DNA of 54,541 bases from Casp-actino8 sp044358015 (GTDB lineage Bacteria; Actinomycetota; Acidimicrobiia; Acidimicrobiales; Ilumatobacteraceae): NCBI GenBank assembly GCA_044358015.1, contig JBIKOO010000009.1, positions 1-54,541 of the forward strand, written 5' to 3'. The position numbers and the translations under genes are program-made. Under the pieces are notes generated by a model. That model saw nothing but the letters and a program-made list of their open reading frames with translations, was not told the origin of the DNA and did no database searches. Shown here piece by piece: positions 18,524-27,497 of this stretch (positions are counted from its first letter, which is position 1; each line of letters opens with the position of its first letter).

Positions 18524-19327
18524 TCAGTGGCTGAGGGCTTGTTGATCGGATGCTGTGAGTCCTTTACTTCTGCCCAGACCCCGACGAATCAAATCGCCGA
18601 TCTCTAACGCCTTCCAACGAAGCATGGCAATTTGAGGAACTTTGAACATTGCTCGCTCAAGCAGACTTGGAGGAACCGATGAAAATTGATGAAAAAACTT
18701 TCCATCGGTCAATAAATGCACGGACAACTCTGAGGCGATCCATTTCAATGTTTTCACTGGATAAAAGGCAACGTGCTGACCTGTCTGAGGCATCAGATAC
18801 CACCAATCGGTTGTGATTGATTCCGGTGGAACGACGGCGGTCATCAAAAGACGATCAGACCTACTCATAAGGGTCTTTATCGTCTCTAAAGGATCCGTGA
18901 GATGCAGTGCGACTTCACTCATGAAGACAAGATCAAAACGGTTTATTTCTGAATGATCTGGGCCGACAGCGAATACTGGCTGACAATACGGATCTTCCCA
19001 ACGGCAATCCAAACCTGCATCACGAAGTGTCCGAGTTGCCAATCCGTCGCCTCCGCCGAAATCAAGAACTTTCACCGCCGACGCTTTCCTCCTACTGAAA
19101 ACTGATCGAACAAAGCCAGAGACAATCAACGATCGATCTGCAGAGCCAACATCAAATTGATTCAGACTGGACTTAAACGATTCAGCTAACCAGGTGGGAT
19201 TTTCTACAAATTGAAATCCGCAATTTGAGCAACTCCGAATCATGCCCTCATACTGTTTCAGAATCTGCAGACCAAGGATTGAGGCAGTATTTGAATGACA
19301 AATTTTGCACGCAATCCAATCAACCAT
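18524..19327 (-). CDS. Class I SAM-dependent methyltransferase with N-terminal zinc-ribbon-like motif
   Basis: A 267-residue protein. Cys7/Cys10 and Cys33/Cys36 form a likely zinc ribbon. The SAM loop is VLDFGGGDGLA (88-98), and FDLVFMSEVALHLTDP carries the post-II motif. Family relatives methylate polysaccharide sugars or small molecules; the substrate here is unknown. The layout is like the methyltransferase at 307-1203, but the SAM loop here is canonical and the two share little sequence by eye. ATG at 19327 is used instead of the TTG just before it. It lies 20 bases upstream of the GT8 gene. Confidence 0.8.
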   Translation of the reverse strand: MVDWIACKICHSNTASILGLQILKQYEGMIRSCSNCGFQFVENPTWLAESFKSSLNQFDVGSADRSLIVSGFVRSVFSRRKASAVKVLDFGGGDGLATRTLRDAGLDCRWEDPYCQPVFAVGPDHSEINRFDLVFMSEVALHLTDPLETIKTLMSRSDRLLMTAVVPPESITTDWWYLMPQTGQHVAFYPVKTLKWIASELSVHLLTDGKFFHQFSSVPPSLLERAMFKVPQIAMLRWKALEIGDLIRRGLGRSKGLTASDQQALSH

Positions 19328-19390
19328 CAATCGGACTTTATCCCATCAAGACGCCATTCTCAGGATTAACGAGCCCGCTAAGGTAACCCC

Positions 19391-20320
19391 ATGAACACCG
19401 CGCCCGTGCTTTTGCTCGCTTACAACAGGCCAGAAAAGCTCAGAAATCTCATCAATCATGTGAGAGCGCTTCAACCATCAATTGTTTTGATTTCAGTTGA
19501 TGGTCCCAAGAATTCACAGCCCAATGACGCCGACTTGGTGCTTGCATCTCAAGAAGTTGTTCAGTTGATTGACTGGAATGCGAAAATAGAAACTCGATTC
19601 AGGTCAACCAATCTAGGACTGAGGCTCGCAGTCCAAGATTCCGTCGATTGGGCTATTAGTAAATACGGCAAAGTCGTCGTCATTGAAGACGATGCAGTCC
19701 CAGGCCCTCAACTTCTAGATTTTTTCAATTTTAATTTGGAAAAATTCGCCACCGAAGATTCAGTAATGCACATTTCTGGATACAACGTTGTTCCAGAAAA
19801 CCTCTTACAAGCAAATACCGGAAGCCGATACTCGCGATATCCAGAATCATTCGCGTGGGCGACATGGGATCGATCATGGAAGTACTACGACGCGAATCTG
19901 ACTTGGGGACTTGAAGCATCGGTACAAGAAATCGCCCAAATTACTGGTTCATTAACTTCGGCCATTAGGTGGAAGATCAACTTCCATGACGCTGCAACTG
20001 GCCGGATTGGAAGCTGGGCCTACCGTTGGATCTCCTCAATTTGGTCACAAAATGGCACTACCGTTGTTCCAAATAAGAATCTCCTCTCTTATTCAGGTTT
20101 TGACCACGGGACGCATACTGTTCGACGTCCTCGATGGGTGGATCTTCCGATTGAATTTCTAAGTTTCAAAGAGTCCGACGATCAAACAGTTACTGATTCT
20201 GAAGCTGATCACTGGACAGGATCTAGAGTCTTTCGAGAAAATCCATGGGGTATTGCAGACGGCGTAGCTTCATCGGTCGTATTAGCTGCACGCAAGAGAT
20301 GGCGGGCAATGAAAAAGTAA
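19391..20320 (+). CDS. Putative glycosyltransferase, GNT-I/HlpA-like GT-A fold
   Basis: A 309-residue protein. APVLLLAYNRPEKLRNLI at the N-terminus and VVVIEDDAVPGPQLLDFFN (about 97-115) give the GT-A fold with a canonical EDD metal motif, as in GNT-I-like (GT13-type) enzymes and their bacterial relatives. ESFAWATWDRSW (about 156-167) is typical of the bacterial family. A good ribosome site (AAGG, 7 bases) fixes the start. The donor is unknown. The gene is followed after 78 bases by a methyltransferase-fold protein, and both face a convergent flippase gene. Confidence 0.7.
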   Translation: MNTAPVLLLAYNRPEKLRNLINHVRALQPSIVLISVDGPKNSQPNDADLVLASQEVVQLIDWNAKIETRFRSTNLGLRLAVQDSVDWAISKYGKVVVIEDDAVPGPQLLDFFNFNLEKFATEDSVMHISGYNVVPENLLQANTGSRYSRYPESFAWATWDRSWKYYDANLTWGLEASVQEIAQITGSLTSAIRWKINFHDAATGRIGSWAYRWISSIWSQNGTTVVPNKNLLSYSGFDHGTHTVRRPRWVDLPIEFLSFKESDDQTVTDSEADHWTGSRVFRENPWGIADGVASSVVLAARKRWRAMKK

Positions 20321-20398
20321 TTACCGAAAGAAACTTCTCTCAAAGTAACCGCCACTTTGTCTTCACTCTCATGACTCATCAAAATTAAGGATTTAACA

Positions 20399-21091
20399 AT
20401 GCCATCAATTCAACCAAGGCCAAATCATCCACTTGAGGTTCTCAAATCGCTACTTTCGCTCAAATCTTGGCACGCGATACGTACTCACTATTTGGCACAG
20501 CAAGATTGGGAAAAATCCCGCCAAAGCAAGGAATCCAAGAGTTTTTCAAGGTTTCTTCCTTGGTGGTCATACTCTGCAAGTAGCTTCGTTGACCAAGTTG
20601 TCCCTACCAATTATTCGGTACTCGAACTTGGGTCAGGATATTCAACGCTGTGGTGGCTAACCCGCGGAAATACCGTTGTGGCTATTGAGAATAATCCGAG
20701 CTGGGCTTCCAAAGTTTCTAACTTGAGCGATTCTCTCTCAGGTGAGCTCCAAATGCTTGTCGAGAATCCTTCAAAAACTGATGCTGTCGCTCTGCTACTT
20801 AATGGCAAAACTTTTGATGTTCTTGTCATTGATCACTCTGGTGATCGCACGACGGCGGTGATCGACTATCTCCCATTCCTTTCAGAAACGGGATACGTGA
20901 TTTTTGATAATTCGGATCGTCCGGAATACCAAGAGGGACTTCATGCCCTCACCGATGCGGGGTTCTCTCAATTGGATTTTTTCGGGCTCGGTCCGATCAA
21001 TGCGTATGGATCTCAGACTTCTTTTTTCTACAAGGGTTCATTTGAACAATCGCACGGCAGGGCTCAAGATTTCGGAATCATCGACTATTAG
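20399..21091 (+). CDS. SAM-dependent methyltransferase-fold protein
   Basis: A 230-residue protein. The SAM-binding loop is SVLELGSGYSTLWWL (73-87), followed by an acidic strand end VVAIENN and FDVLVIDHSGDR, which would contact the cofactor. FVIFDNSDR-like text (YVIFDNSDRPEY) marks the family of small FkbM/TylF-neighbour methyltransferases. The target is not known. AAGGA eight bases before ATG gives a good start. The last 14 bases overlap the convergent flippase gene. Confidence 0.7.
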   Translation: MPSIQPRPNHPLEVLKSLLSLKSWHAIRTHYLAQQDWEKSRQSKESKSFSRFLPWWSYSASSFVDQVVPTNYSVLELGSGYSTLWWLTRGNTVVAIENNPSWASKVSNLSDSLSGELQMLVENPSKTDAVALLLNGKTFDVLVIDHSGDRTTAVIDYLPFLSETGYVIFDNSDRPEYQEGLHALTDAGFSQLDFFGLGPINAYGSQTSFFYKGSFEQSHGRAQDFGIIDY

Positions 21092-22307
21092 TCGTCACTT
21101 TCATCGTAAATGTTCCATAAACAAGAATCACCAGACCCCCAACAATCGGGGCAGTGATGAGCCGACTAGTCACCGAGATTGGAACAAACAGGGACACTGA
21201 ATAAACCAGCGAACCCAAAATCCAAACTTTCCAAATTTGGGAGGCCCGTCCGAGTGCAAGCCCCAACAACCTTGGCATCACTGTCAACCAATCAATGCAT
21301 ACTCCAGCTGCAGTGCATACGGCAAGAATTCGCGTCATTTGAAAATCACTTCCGACAAAAAGACTTATTCCGAAGGGACTCAACAAAAATGTGAGCCCAA
21401 GAAGAACACAAGTAAAGATGCCGAAGAGAAACAAAACGCGATAGTAAAGAATGAAAACCTTATCGTCATCCCCTTCGGCTGCCAAACGAGTCATTCTCAA
21501 ATTGACAATCGGTGAAATGTTGTTCAGCAGCATCATCGGAGCTTGAACTAGGCTTACAACTGCAGCGAAGGTTATAACGAATTCGGGCGATGCTCCGAGT
21601 AATGGCGCTAAGGCGATTCCACCATTATTCATTACAAGCGAAACTCCGGTCGCTAATATCAACGCCCCGGTCATTTGATAAGTGCTTCGACCAAGATTGA
21701 TATCGATTCGCCAGCTAGTTTTTTCGGTTCTTCTCTGAGAAATTATGTTCATGAACCCGAGGAAACCACCTATTAAATTCCCACCGACTACAGGTAGCAA
21801 TACGAATTTGGGTTCACGGCTGTCAGTCAAAAATACAACGAGTAGTCCACAAAGCGCGAAGACAGCATTAACTAGTGCGAGTTTCAAAAGCCCTTTGAAA
21901 TCGCCACGTCCGACATATACAGATCGTATTCCAGCCCATAGACCCAACGAAAGCACGAATACAGAGCCAACGATTTCGTAACCGTGGAGATAGGAATGCA
22001 CCTTGAAAATTGAAAGGACGAAAAACACAGCTAAGACGAAAATCGCTATCGTGATTCCATGCAGAACGAAAGATAACTCGCTATCAGAAGTCTTGTGATG
22101 ATAAATGAACTTCGGAGCAATGGTTTCCAAAGGGATCGCAAAGGCCAAGACGAGCGTGTTAGCGAGAGCCCAAAATGCCAGCATTGTAGACATTTCTGTG
22201 GCTTCCAGAACACGTGAACCAACGAAAACGAAAAGGTAGGAAATTAAGCCCAACGCCAACGAAGCGACGGTGATCGGACCAATTTCTCTCAAATGGGCAA
22301 TTTTCAT
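21078..22307 (-). CDS. Polysaccharide flippase-like membrane protein (MATE/MOP, Wzx-like)
   Basis: A 409-residue protein with about twelve hydrophobic segments and few charged loops, as in the MOP-superfamily Wzx and O-antigen flippases. The motif SRVLEATEMSTMLAFWALANT lies near the N-terminus, where these proteins carry SRxLGxxxFG. It should move lipid-linked oligosaccharide across the membrane. A second flippase-like gene is at 41920-43221 and an ABC exporter at 6.5-10.8 kb, so the locus may serve more than one glycan. It overlaps the methyltransferase-fold gene by 14 bases tail to tail. Confidence 0.75.
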   Translation of the reverse strand: MKIAHLREIGPITVASLALGLISYLFVFVGSRVLEATEMSTMLAFWALANTLVLAFAIPLETIAPKFIYHHKTSDSELSFVLHGITIAIFVLAVFFVLSIFKVHSYLHGYEIVGSVFVLSLGLWAGIRSVYVGRGDFKGLLKLALVNAVFALCGLLVVFLTDSREPKFVLLPVVGGNLIGGFLGFMNIISQRRTEKTSWRIDINLGRSTYQMTGALILATGVSLVMNNGGIALAPLLGASPEFVITFAAVVSLVQAPMMLLNNISPIVNLRMTRLAAEGDDDKVFILYYRVLFLFGIFTCVLLGLTFLLSPFGISLFVGSDFQMTRILAVCTAAGVCIDWLTVMPRLLGLALGRASQIWKVWILGSLVYSVSLFVPISVTSRLITAPIVGGLVILVYGTFTMKVTTNSR

Positions 22308-22467
22308 CTATTCAATATGTTTCCTTGAGGCCATAAGCCCCCTCAGATAATGATCATCAAACGCTAACTGCAATAACCAATCAATATGACTACATGAGTT
22401 CTATCTATCAATCTTCACCCTATGCGTGTGGCAATAGGTGAAACCTTGATAAGGGTAGGATTGTCTA
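22308..22467. promoter_or_regulatory. Divergent intergenic region upstream of ugd
   Basis: A 160-bp A/T-rich gap between the divergent flippase and UDP-glucose dehydrogenase genes, so it must hold both promoters. Directly before ugd, AAGGGTAGGATTGTCTA contains a possible ribosome site (AGGA, 7 bases) that also reads as a -10 (TAGGAT) for a leaderless start. No good -35 is placed 17 bases upstream, so the ribosome-site reading is better. Confidence 0.35.
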
Positions 22468-23751
22468 ATGACCTCAAAAATAGCTGTCATCGGAACTGGA
22501 TATGTCGGTCTCACGACTGGGGCTTGTTTGGCCCATCTTGGCCATCACGTTATTTGCGCCGATATTGACCCACTGAAAATTTCCCGGCTACAAAATGGCG
22601 AGATTCCGATCGTAGAACTCGGATTGGCTGAGCTTGTCGCAGAAGGCATGTCAGCTGGTCGGCTTTCATTCGTCGTTGGTTCTGTTGAGGCGGCCAAGTC
22701 GTGCGACATCGCTTTTCTCTGTGTGCCAACCCCACAAGGTGAAGACGGATCAGCAGACTTAAGTTACGTTCAACGAGCCGCCGAAGAAATCGCTGCAGTC
22801 CTTCCCTTTGAAGCGATCGTCGTCAATAAATCAACAGTCCCTGTCGGCTCTACCAAAATTGTCGAAAAGGCTTTGAAGCGCTCTGACGTCAAGGTGGTTT
22901 CAAACCCCGAATTTCTACGTGAAGGTTCAGCGGTCCAAGATTTTTTAAAGCCCGACCGAGTGGTGGTAGGAAGCGACGATCAAGCGGCAGCAATGAAAGT
23001 TGCCTCGCTATACGACGGACTCTCAACTCGCGTCATCATCACCGATCCGGCATCAGCCGAAACAATTAAGTACGCCGCTAATGCATTCCTGGCAACCAAG
23101 TTGTCATTCGTTAACGCTGTTGCAGCAATATGCGAGGGCGTCGGAGCCGACATCAACGACGTCGTCGTTGGTATGGGAAGTGACAAACGTATTGGCGAAA
23201 ACTTCTTGCGCCCTGGGCCAGGTTGGGGCGGAAGTTGTTTTCCGAAGGACTCGCGTGCACTCATCAAAATCGCCGAAGACGCCAATTACTCCTTTGATCT
23301 GTTGAAGGGCGTCATCACCGTCAACGACCAGCAATTTGAGCGAGTCGTTCAAAAAGTTGTTCAGGCAGTGGGCGGTGATACAACTGAAAAAACCATTGCA
23401 GTCTGGGGCTTGACTTTCAAAGCCGGCACTGATGACTTACGCGATTCACCATCAATAGAAATCATCAAGCGATTGCTTGCACTCGGATTCAAGGTGCAGG
23501 CCTTTGATCCCACCGTTACGAATAGCAAGCCTGGAGTACCTGAGCAGTTGAACCTTTCCCTGTCGCCGATTGAGGTAACAGTTGGTGCAGACGTGCTACT
23601 CGTTCTGACCGAATGGGACGATTTCAAATGGATTTCACCCACGACAATTGCGACCACCATGAACGGCAAACAGATTATTGATGCACGAAATCTTCTAGAT
23701 CGTAAAGACTGGGAACGGGTCGGCTTTAGATATCAAGGAATTGGTCGCTGA
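22468..23751 (+). CDS. ugd: UDP-glucose 6-dehydrogenase
   Basis: A 427-residue enzyme, the normal length. The Rossmann NAD loop is IAVIGTGYVGLTTGACLAHL (5-24). VNKSTVPVGST (119-129) and the active-site cysteine in GPGWGGSCFPKD (Cys257) are intact, with the catalytic lysine in KYAANAFLATKLSF (Lys211 region). It oxidises UDP-glucose twice to UDP-glucuronate in the cytoplasm. The next gene, two bases downstream, encodes the decarboxylase that turns the product into UDP-xylose, and GalE follows. This three-gene operon supplies precursors for the surrounding glycosyltransferases. Confidence 0.96.
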   Translation: MTSKIAVIGTGYVGLTTGACLAHLGHHVICADIDPLKISRLQNGEIPIVELGLAELVAEGMSAGRLSFVVGSVEAAKSCDIAFLCVPTPQGEDGSADLSYVQRAAEEIAAVLPFEAIVVNKSTVPVGSTKIVEKALKRSDVKVVSNPEFLREGSAVQDFLKPDRVVVGSDDQAAAMKVASLYDGLSTRVIITDPASAETIKYAANAFLATKLSFVNAVAAICEGVGADINDVVVGMGSDKRIGENFLRPGPGWGGSCFPKDSRALIKIAEDANYSFDLLKGVITVNDQQFERVVQKVVQAVGGDTTEKTIAVWGLTFKAGTDDLRDSPSIEIIKRLLALGFKVQAFDPTVTNSKPGVPEQLNLSLSPIEVTVGADVLLVLTEWDDFKWISPTTIATTMNGKQIIDARNLLDRKDWERVGFRYQGIGR

Positions 23752-23753
23752 AA

Positions 23754-24713
23754 ATGCGCGTACTTCTAGCTGGTGGAGCGGGCTTTATCGGTTCTCATGT
23801 TGCTGACGCCCTTCTCGCTCGCGGTGATGAGGTCGTTGCTCTTGACAACTTTGCAACCGGACGCCCAGAAAATGTCGCTCATCTCAGTGGAGACAACAAA
23901 TTCACACTGATTGAACATGACATCACGCTCCCGCTGCCAATCCACCATGTATTAAATGATCCTTTTGATGCAGTTCTTGATTACGCAAGCCCAGCTTCGC
24001 CCAACGACTTCGCAACGATGCCCCTTGAAATCCTCGCCGTAGGTAGCACTGGTACGCGCAATTTGCTCGATCGCGCCAAAGCCGACAACGCCGTTTTCTT
24101 CTTAACTTCTACTAGTGAGGTCTACGGCGATCCACTCGTGCACCCACAACCCGAGACTTATTGGGGAAATGTGTCATCCATAGGTCCACGCAGTTGTTAC
24201 GACGAAGCCAAACGATTTAGCGAAGCCCTCACCATGGCTTACCACCGTGTTCATGGTGTTCAAGTACGAATTTCGCGCATTTTCAATACTTATGGCGAAC
24301 GTATGCGCCCCAACGATGGTCGAGTGGTGAACACATTTGTTGTTCAGGCCTTGCGTGGCGAACCACTGACATTGCATGGTGATGGATCACAAACTCGATC
24401 GTTCTGCCATGTCAGTGACGAAGTTCGTGGACTCATGGCATTGCTTGACAGTAATTACAATCTGCCCGTCAACGTCGGAAATCCGAGCGAATTCACGATG
24501 CGCGAACTTGCTGAGTTGGTCATTGAACTCACTGGTTCTTCAAGCAAAATCATCACTGTTCCATTGCCTCCCGAACGTGAAGGTGATCCACTTCAACGCA
24601 AACCCGACATCGCCTTGGCTAAGGACTTACTTGGCTGGGAACCAACGATTTCATTGAAAGAAGGACTGCAACGCATGATCCAGTATTTCATCTCTGTTGA
24701 AGGTATCTCGTGA
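23754..24713 (+). CDS. uxs: UDP-glucuronate decarboxylase (UDP-xylose synthase)
   Basis: A 319-residue extended SDR enzyme. NAD loop GGAGFIGSH (7-15), STSEVYGDP (119-127), the family-specific YWGNVSSIGPRSCYDEAKR (136-154) with catalytic Tyr149 and Lys153, and RIFNTYGERMRPNDGRVV. The YWGNV-IGPRSCYDExKR text is diagnostic for UDP-xylose synthase rather than a plain epimerase; SSIG replaces the more usual NPIG. It decarboxylates UDP-glucuronate from the upstream dehydrogenase to UDP-xylose. The next gene starts inside its stop codon (GTGA overlap). Confidence 0.93.
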   Translation: MRVLLAGGAGFIGSHVADALLARGDEVVALDNFATGRPENVAHLSGDNKFTLIEHDITLPLPIHHVLNDPFDAVLDYASPASPNDFATMPLEILAVGSTGTRNLLDRAKADNAVFFLTSTSEVYGDPLVHPQPETYWGNVSSIGPRSCYDEAKRFSEALTMAYHRVHGVQVRISRIFNTYGERMRPNDGRVVNTFVVQALRGEPLTLHGDGSQTRSFCHVSDEVRGLMALLDSNYNLPVNVGNPSEFTMRELAELVIELTGSSSKIITVPLPPEREGDPLQRKPDIALAKDLLGWEPTISLKEGLQRMIQYFISVEGIS

Positions 24714-25678
24714 CTATTTTGGTGACTGGTGGTGCTGGCTATATCGGCTCGCACACCTTGCGATTGCTTCGCGCGCAACACCGCGATGTAGTCGTCCTTG
24801 ATTCACTTGTTCGTGGGAACGATAAAAACCTTCTTGGCGCGACTCTTGAAGTAGCCGACATCTGTGACAGAACAGCTGTTGAAGAAATTTGTCGCAACCA
24901 CAATGTCGACAGCGTGATTCATTTTGCTGCCTATAAAAGTGCCGGCGAATCAATGACGCACCCACACCTCTATTGGCGCAACAACGTAGAAGGAACGGTC
25001 GGTCTTGTTGAAGGCATGCTGGCAGCCGGCGTTCAACAGATCGTATTTTCCTCATCAGCTGCGGTGTACGGAAACCCCGACCAGTTACCCATTACCGAAT
25101 CAGCGGCGATTAGGCCAGAAAATGTCTACGCCGAAACAAAGGCGATGATGGAGCGCATCATCAGTTGGTATGGGCTCACGCATGATTTGCGGTGGGCCAG
25201 TTTGCGATACTTTAACGCTGCTGGTGCGAGCAGTGACGGAGTACTAGGCGAAAACTGGGACATCACCACCAATCTGATTCCCTTGGTGATGAAAGCTGCC
25301 CTCGGCGCAGGTCGACCAATCAAAGTGTTAGGAAACGATTACCCCACGTCAGATGGCACCGGCATCCGTGACTATATCCATGTTGAGGATTTGGCTGATG
25401 CACATGCCAAGGCCGTCGATTATTTGAATGATGGTAAGCCGAATCTCACCGTCAACCTAGGAACTGGAGTTGGCACATCAGTACTACAAATTCTTGCTGC
25501 CACTGAAAAAGCCTCCGGCAAGCCCGTACCACATGAATTTGCACCACGTCGACTCGGTGACCCAGCGATCGTCTATGCCGATGCGTCCCTTGCACAACAG
25601 GCTCTTGATTGGACGGCGACTCGGTCGTATGAAGACATCATCAACAGCGCATTCAAGTGGCATCAATCGCAAGGTTAA
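24710..25678 (+). CDS. galE: UDP-glucose 4-epimerase
   Basis: A 322-residue SDR epimerase. NAD loop GGAGYIGSH (7-15), IHFAAYKSAGES, SSSAAVYGNP, and the catalytic pair in YAETK (Tyr140, Lys144), followed by RYFNAAGA and GTGIRDYIHVEDLADAH. These are the classical GalE motifs. It interconverts UDP-glucose and UDP-galactose, or the N-acetyl forms in relaxed members. The start is GTG at 24710, overlapping the uxs stop by four bases. A UDP-galactose-using GT8 in the same locus is a plausible consumer. Confidence 0.94.
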   Translation: MTILVTGGAGYIGSHTLRLLRAQHRDVVVLDSLVRGNDKNLLGATLEVADICDRTAVEEICRNHNVDSVIHFAAYKSAGESMTHPHLYWRNNVEGTVGLVEGMLAAGVQQIVFSSSAAVYGNPDQLPITESAAIRPENVYAETKAMMERIISWYGLTHDLRWASLRYFNAAGASSDGVLGENWDITTNLIPLVMKAALGAGRPIKVLGNDYPTSDGTGIRDYIHVEDLADAHAKAVDYLNDGKPNLTVNLGTGVGTSVLQILAATEKASGKPVPHEFAPRRLGDPAIVYADASLAQQALDWTATRSYEDIINSAFKWHQSQG

Positions 25679-25734
25679 AGCTCACAAAATTTGGTACCCG
25701 TCGGAACGACTAATCAATTGGTCTCTGACAATCT

Positions 25735-26496
25735 CTACTCTTCATCTAAACGTTGACGATCCAACCAACCAAACAGCACCGCCATCGCTCGCGGATCATG
25801 CCTCATGCGATGCCCTGCACCTTCAAGTACGCGCATTTCAGCTGCGCCATGTGCTTCTGCTAACTGACGGGTGTCGGTTGCTGGAACACTTTCATCGTCG
25901 TCGCCATGCAATAGCAACAACGGACGTGGGGCAAACCGTTGAGCCGCAGGAACTGGTCTGAACCGACGTAATTCGCGCGTCCATTCATCGAAGTCTTTCG
26001 GGAACTGCGGAGTCTGTACCGAACCAACCGAACGACAGTGTTCCAAAAACTTTCGTGGTTGCGCTGCCCAGTCATCGAAGTCCGCTCTTGGCCCTAGCAA
26101 TGCACAACCTTTAATGCGTGGGTCATCGGCCCCCACGCACATGGCTAATGAACCCCCAGTATTTGAACCAATCAACCACAATCCCGTCGGATTTGATTCA
26201 GAAATCATGTGGTCGATCGCTGCTCGCAGATCATCAACCCAACCTTGTAATGAAAAATCACCAGGGCTGTCACCACAACCGCGGAATGTAAAGCACATTG
26301 AGGCAAATCCCAATTCGTTCGCAAGACGATCCATCAGTTCCGGAAAACTGCTCGCCGAGTGACGGGCGTCGATGGGTCCAAACGGAAACGAGTGCAACAT
26401 GATGACGCCAGGTGCACCTTCAGATTTACCGGCAGGTTGAACCAGATAGCGCGGCAGACTCAAAGGACCCGAGACAATGGTGCCGTTGCTCAGCAT
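25735..26496 (-). CDS. Alpha/beta-hydrolase fold protein with Asn at the nucleophile position
   Basis: A 253-residue alpha/beta hydrolase. The oxyanion-side motif is MLHSFPFGPI (about 33-42). RGCGDSPGD, the acid in LLHGDDDESVPA and the base in EGAGHRMRHD are all present. The nucleophile elbow, normally GxSxG, reads GSNTGG (110-115), so the expected Ser is Asn112. Either the protein has lost hydrolase activity, or Ser111 has taken over the role. The substrate is unknown; close relatives are annotated as dienelactone-hydrolase or peptidase-like. It lies 15 bases downstream of a small conserved gene on the same strand. Confidence 0.82.
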   Translation of the reverse strand: MLSNGTIVSGPLSLPRYLVQPAGKSEGAPGVIMLHSFPFGPIDARHSASSFPELMDRLANELGFASMCFTFRGCGDSPGDFSLQGWVDDLRAAIDHMISESNPTGLWLIGSNTGGSLAMCVGADDPRIKGCALLGPRADFDDWAAQPRKFLEHCRSVGSVQTPQFPKDFDEWTRELRRFRPVPAAQRFAPRPLLLLHGDDDESVPATDTRQLAEAHGAAEMRVLEGAGHRMRHDPRAMAVLFGWLDRQRLDEE

Positions 26497-26511
26497 TGGC
26501 TACGGCAACTT

Positions 26512-26736
26512 TCAGGCACGGGGCTTGAGATGGCGTCGGGTTTTTCCCGGAATCGCCAAGGTGTAACCACGGTTACGAGCCTCAGCCAAAGTGTCTGGGC
26601 CAAAACACAAGCCGATTTCGGCGGCCACGATTTCGTCAATGACCGCAGTGTCTTCCCAGTTGTCAACGTCGTACACCAACTGGGTCCGCTTGTCGCCAAG
26701 AAAGCGGGTGTGCTCAAACTTTGTAGGGCGTTCCAT
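26512..26736 (-). CDS. Small conserved hypothetical protein (74 aa)
   Basis: A 74-residue soluble, acidic-then-basic protein. The central part, LVYDVDNWEDTAVIDEIVAAE, and GPDTLAEARNRGY look like real folded sequence rather than chance ORF, and the base use at third positions fits the neighbours. No known domain is recognised. It starts 16 bases upstream of the alpha/beta hydrolase, and both probably form one operon from the divergent 53-bp promoter region shared with the DsbA-like gene at 26790. Confidence 0.65.
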   Translation of the reverse strand: MERPTKFEHTRFLGDKRTQLVYDVDNWEDTAVIDEIVAAEIGLCFGPDTLAEARNRGYTLAIPGKTRRHLKPRA

Positions 26737-26789
26737 GGCTTCTTACGGTACTAGGTTGTTCTCGCAGATTCCCTTTTTAGGAGGACGAC

Positions 26790-27485
26790 ATGGCGCAAAC
26801 TGTCGACAAAATTGACTTCTTCTTCGACCCGATGTGCCCATGGGCGTATCAAACGTCGTTGTGGATTCGTGAGGTTCGTCGGCTGACTGGCCTCGAAATC
26901 AACTGGCGCTTCTTTAGCCTTGAAGAGGTCAATCGGCCCGAAGGTAAACCCCACCCATGGGAACGCCCTCTCGCTTACGGCTGGAGTCCGCTGCGAGTCG
27001 CCGCACGCCTACGACGCAACGATATGGCTTTGTGCGATGCCTGGTATGCGGCCTGTGGCAAAGCGCTTCATACTGATGGTCGCAAACCCCACGACCCCGC
27101 TGTAGCCAAGGAATTGCTTGTATCTATCGGAGCTTCCGCCGACGACTGGGACCTAGCGCTGGCCGACGAGTCAACCCACGACGACGTTAAAGCCGACCAT
27201 TTCTATGTCATCAATGAACTCGCCGGTTTTGGTGTGCCAATCCTGCTGTTCCCCGCTGAAGGGTCACGTTCAGAAAAGGCCGTTTTTGGACCTGTTGTTG
27301 TTCCTGCGCCTACAGGCGATCAAGCCTTAGCGCTGTGGGACCTTACCGTGGCTTACACCCGTGTTGACGGGCTGTACGAAATCAAGACCCCTAAGACTCC
27401 TGCCGACTTAGAGTTCATCGGCAAGGCCTTTACGCCATATCTACAAGCTCGCGACTGGCAAAGTATTCAGAATCCAGCACCGTAA
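26790..27485 (+). CDS. DsbA-family thioredoxin-fold protein (Rv2466c-like mycothiol-linked oxidoreductase group)
   Basis: A 231-residue cytoplasmic DsbA-fold protein without signal peptide. The active site FFFDPMCPWAYQTSLW (about 9-24) has a single cysteine, where relatives such as the mycothiol-dependent reductase Rv2466c have CPWC. Later, GFGVPILLF supplies the cis-proline. A single-Cys version could act with mycothiol or as an isomerase. A textbook AGGAGG lies seven bases before the ATG. The next gene belongs to the mycothiol-dependent maleylpyruvate isomerase family, 12 bases downstream, which fits a shared thiol function. Confidence 0.85.
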   Translation: MAQTVDKIDFFFDPMCPWAYQTSLWIREVRRLTGLEINWRFFSLEEVNRPEGKPHPWERPLAYGWSPLRVAARLRRNDMALCDAWYAACGKALHTDGRKPHDPAVAKELLVSIGASADDWDLALADESTHDDVKADHFYVINELAGFGVPILLFPAEGSRSEKAVFGPVVVPAPTGDQALALWDLTVAYTRVDGLYEIKTPKTPADLEFIGKAFTPYLQARDWQSIQNPAP

Positions 27486-27497
27486 AAAGGAAAACTC

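Noticed and set aside
26490..26717. Second minus-strand ORF over the small conserved gene
   Set aside because: It is in another frame with low-complexity Ser/Thr-rich text; the 26512-26736 frame has sensible protein composition.
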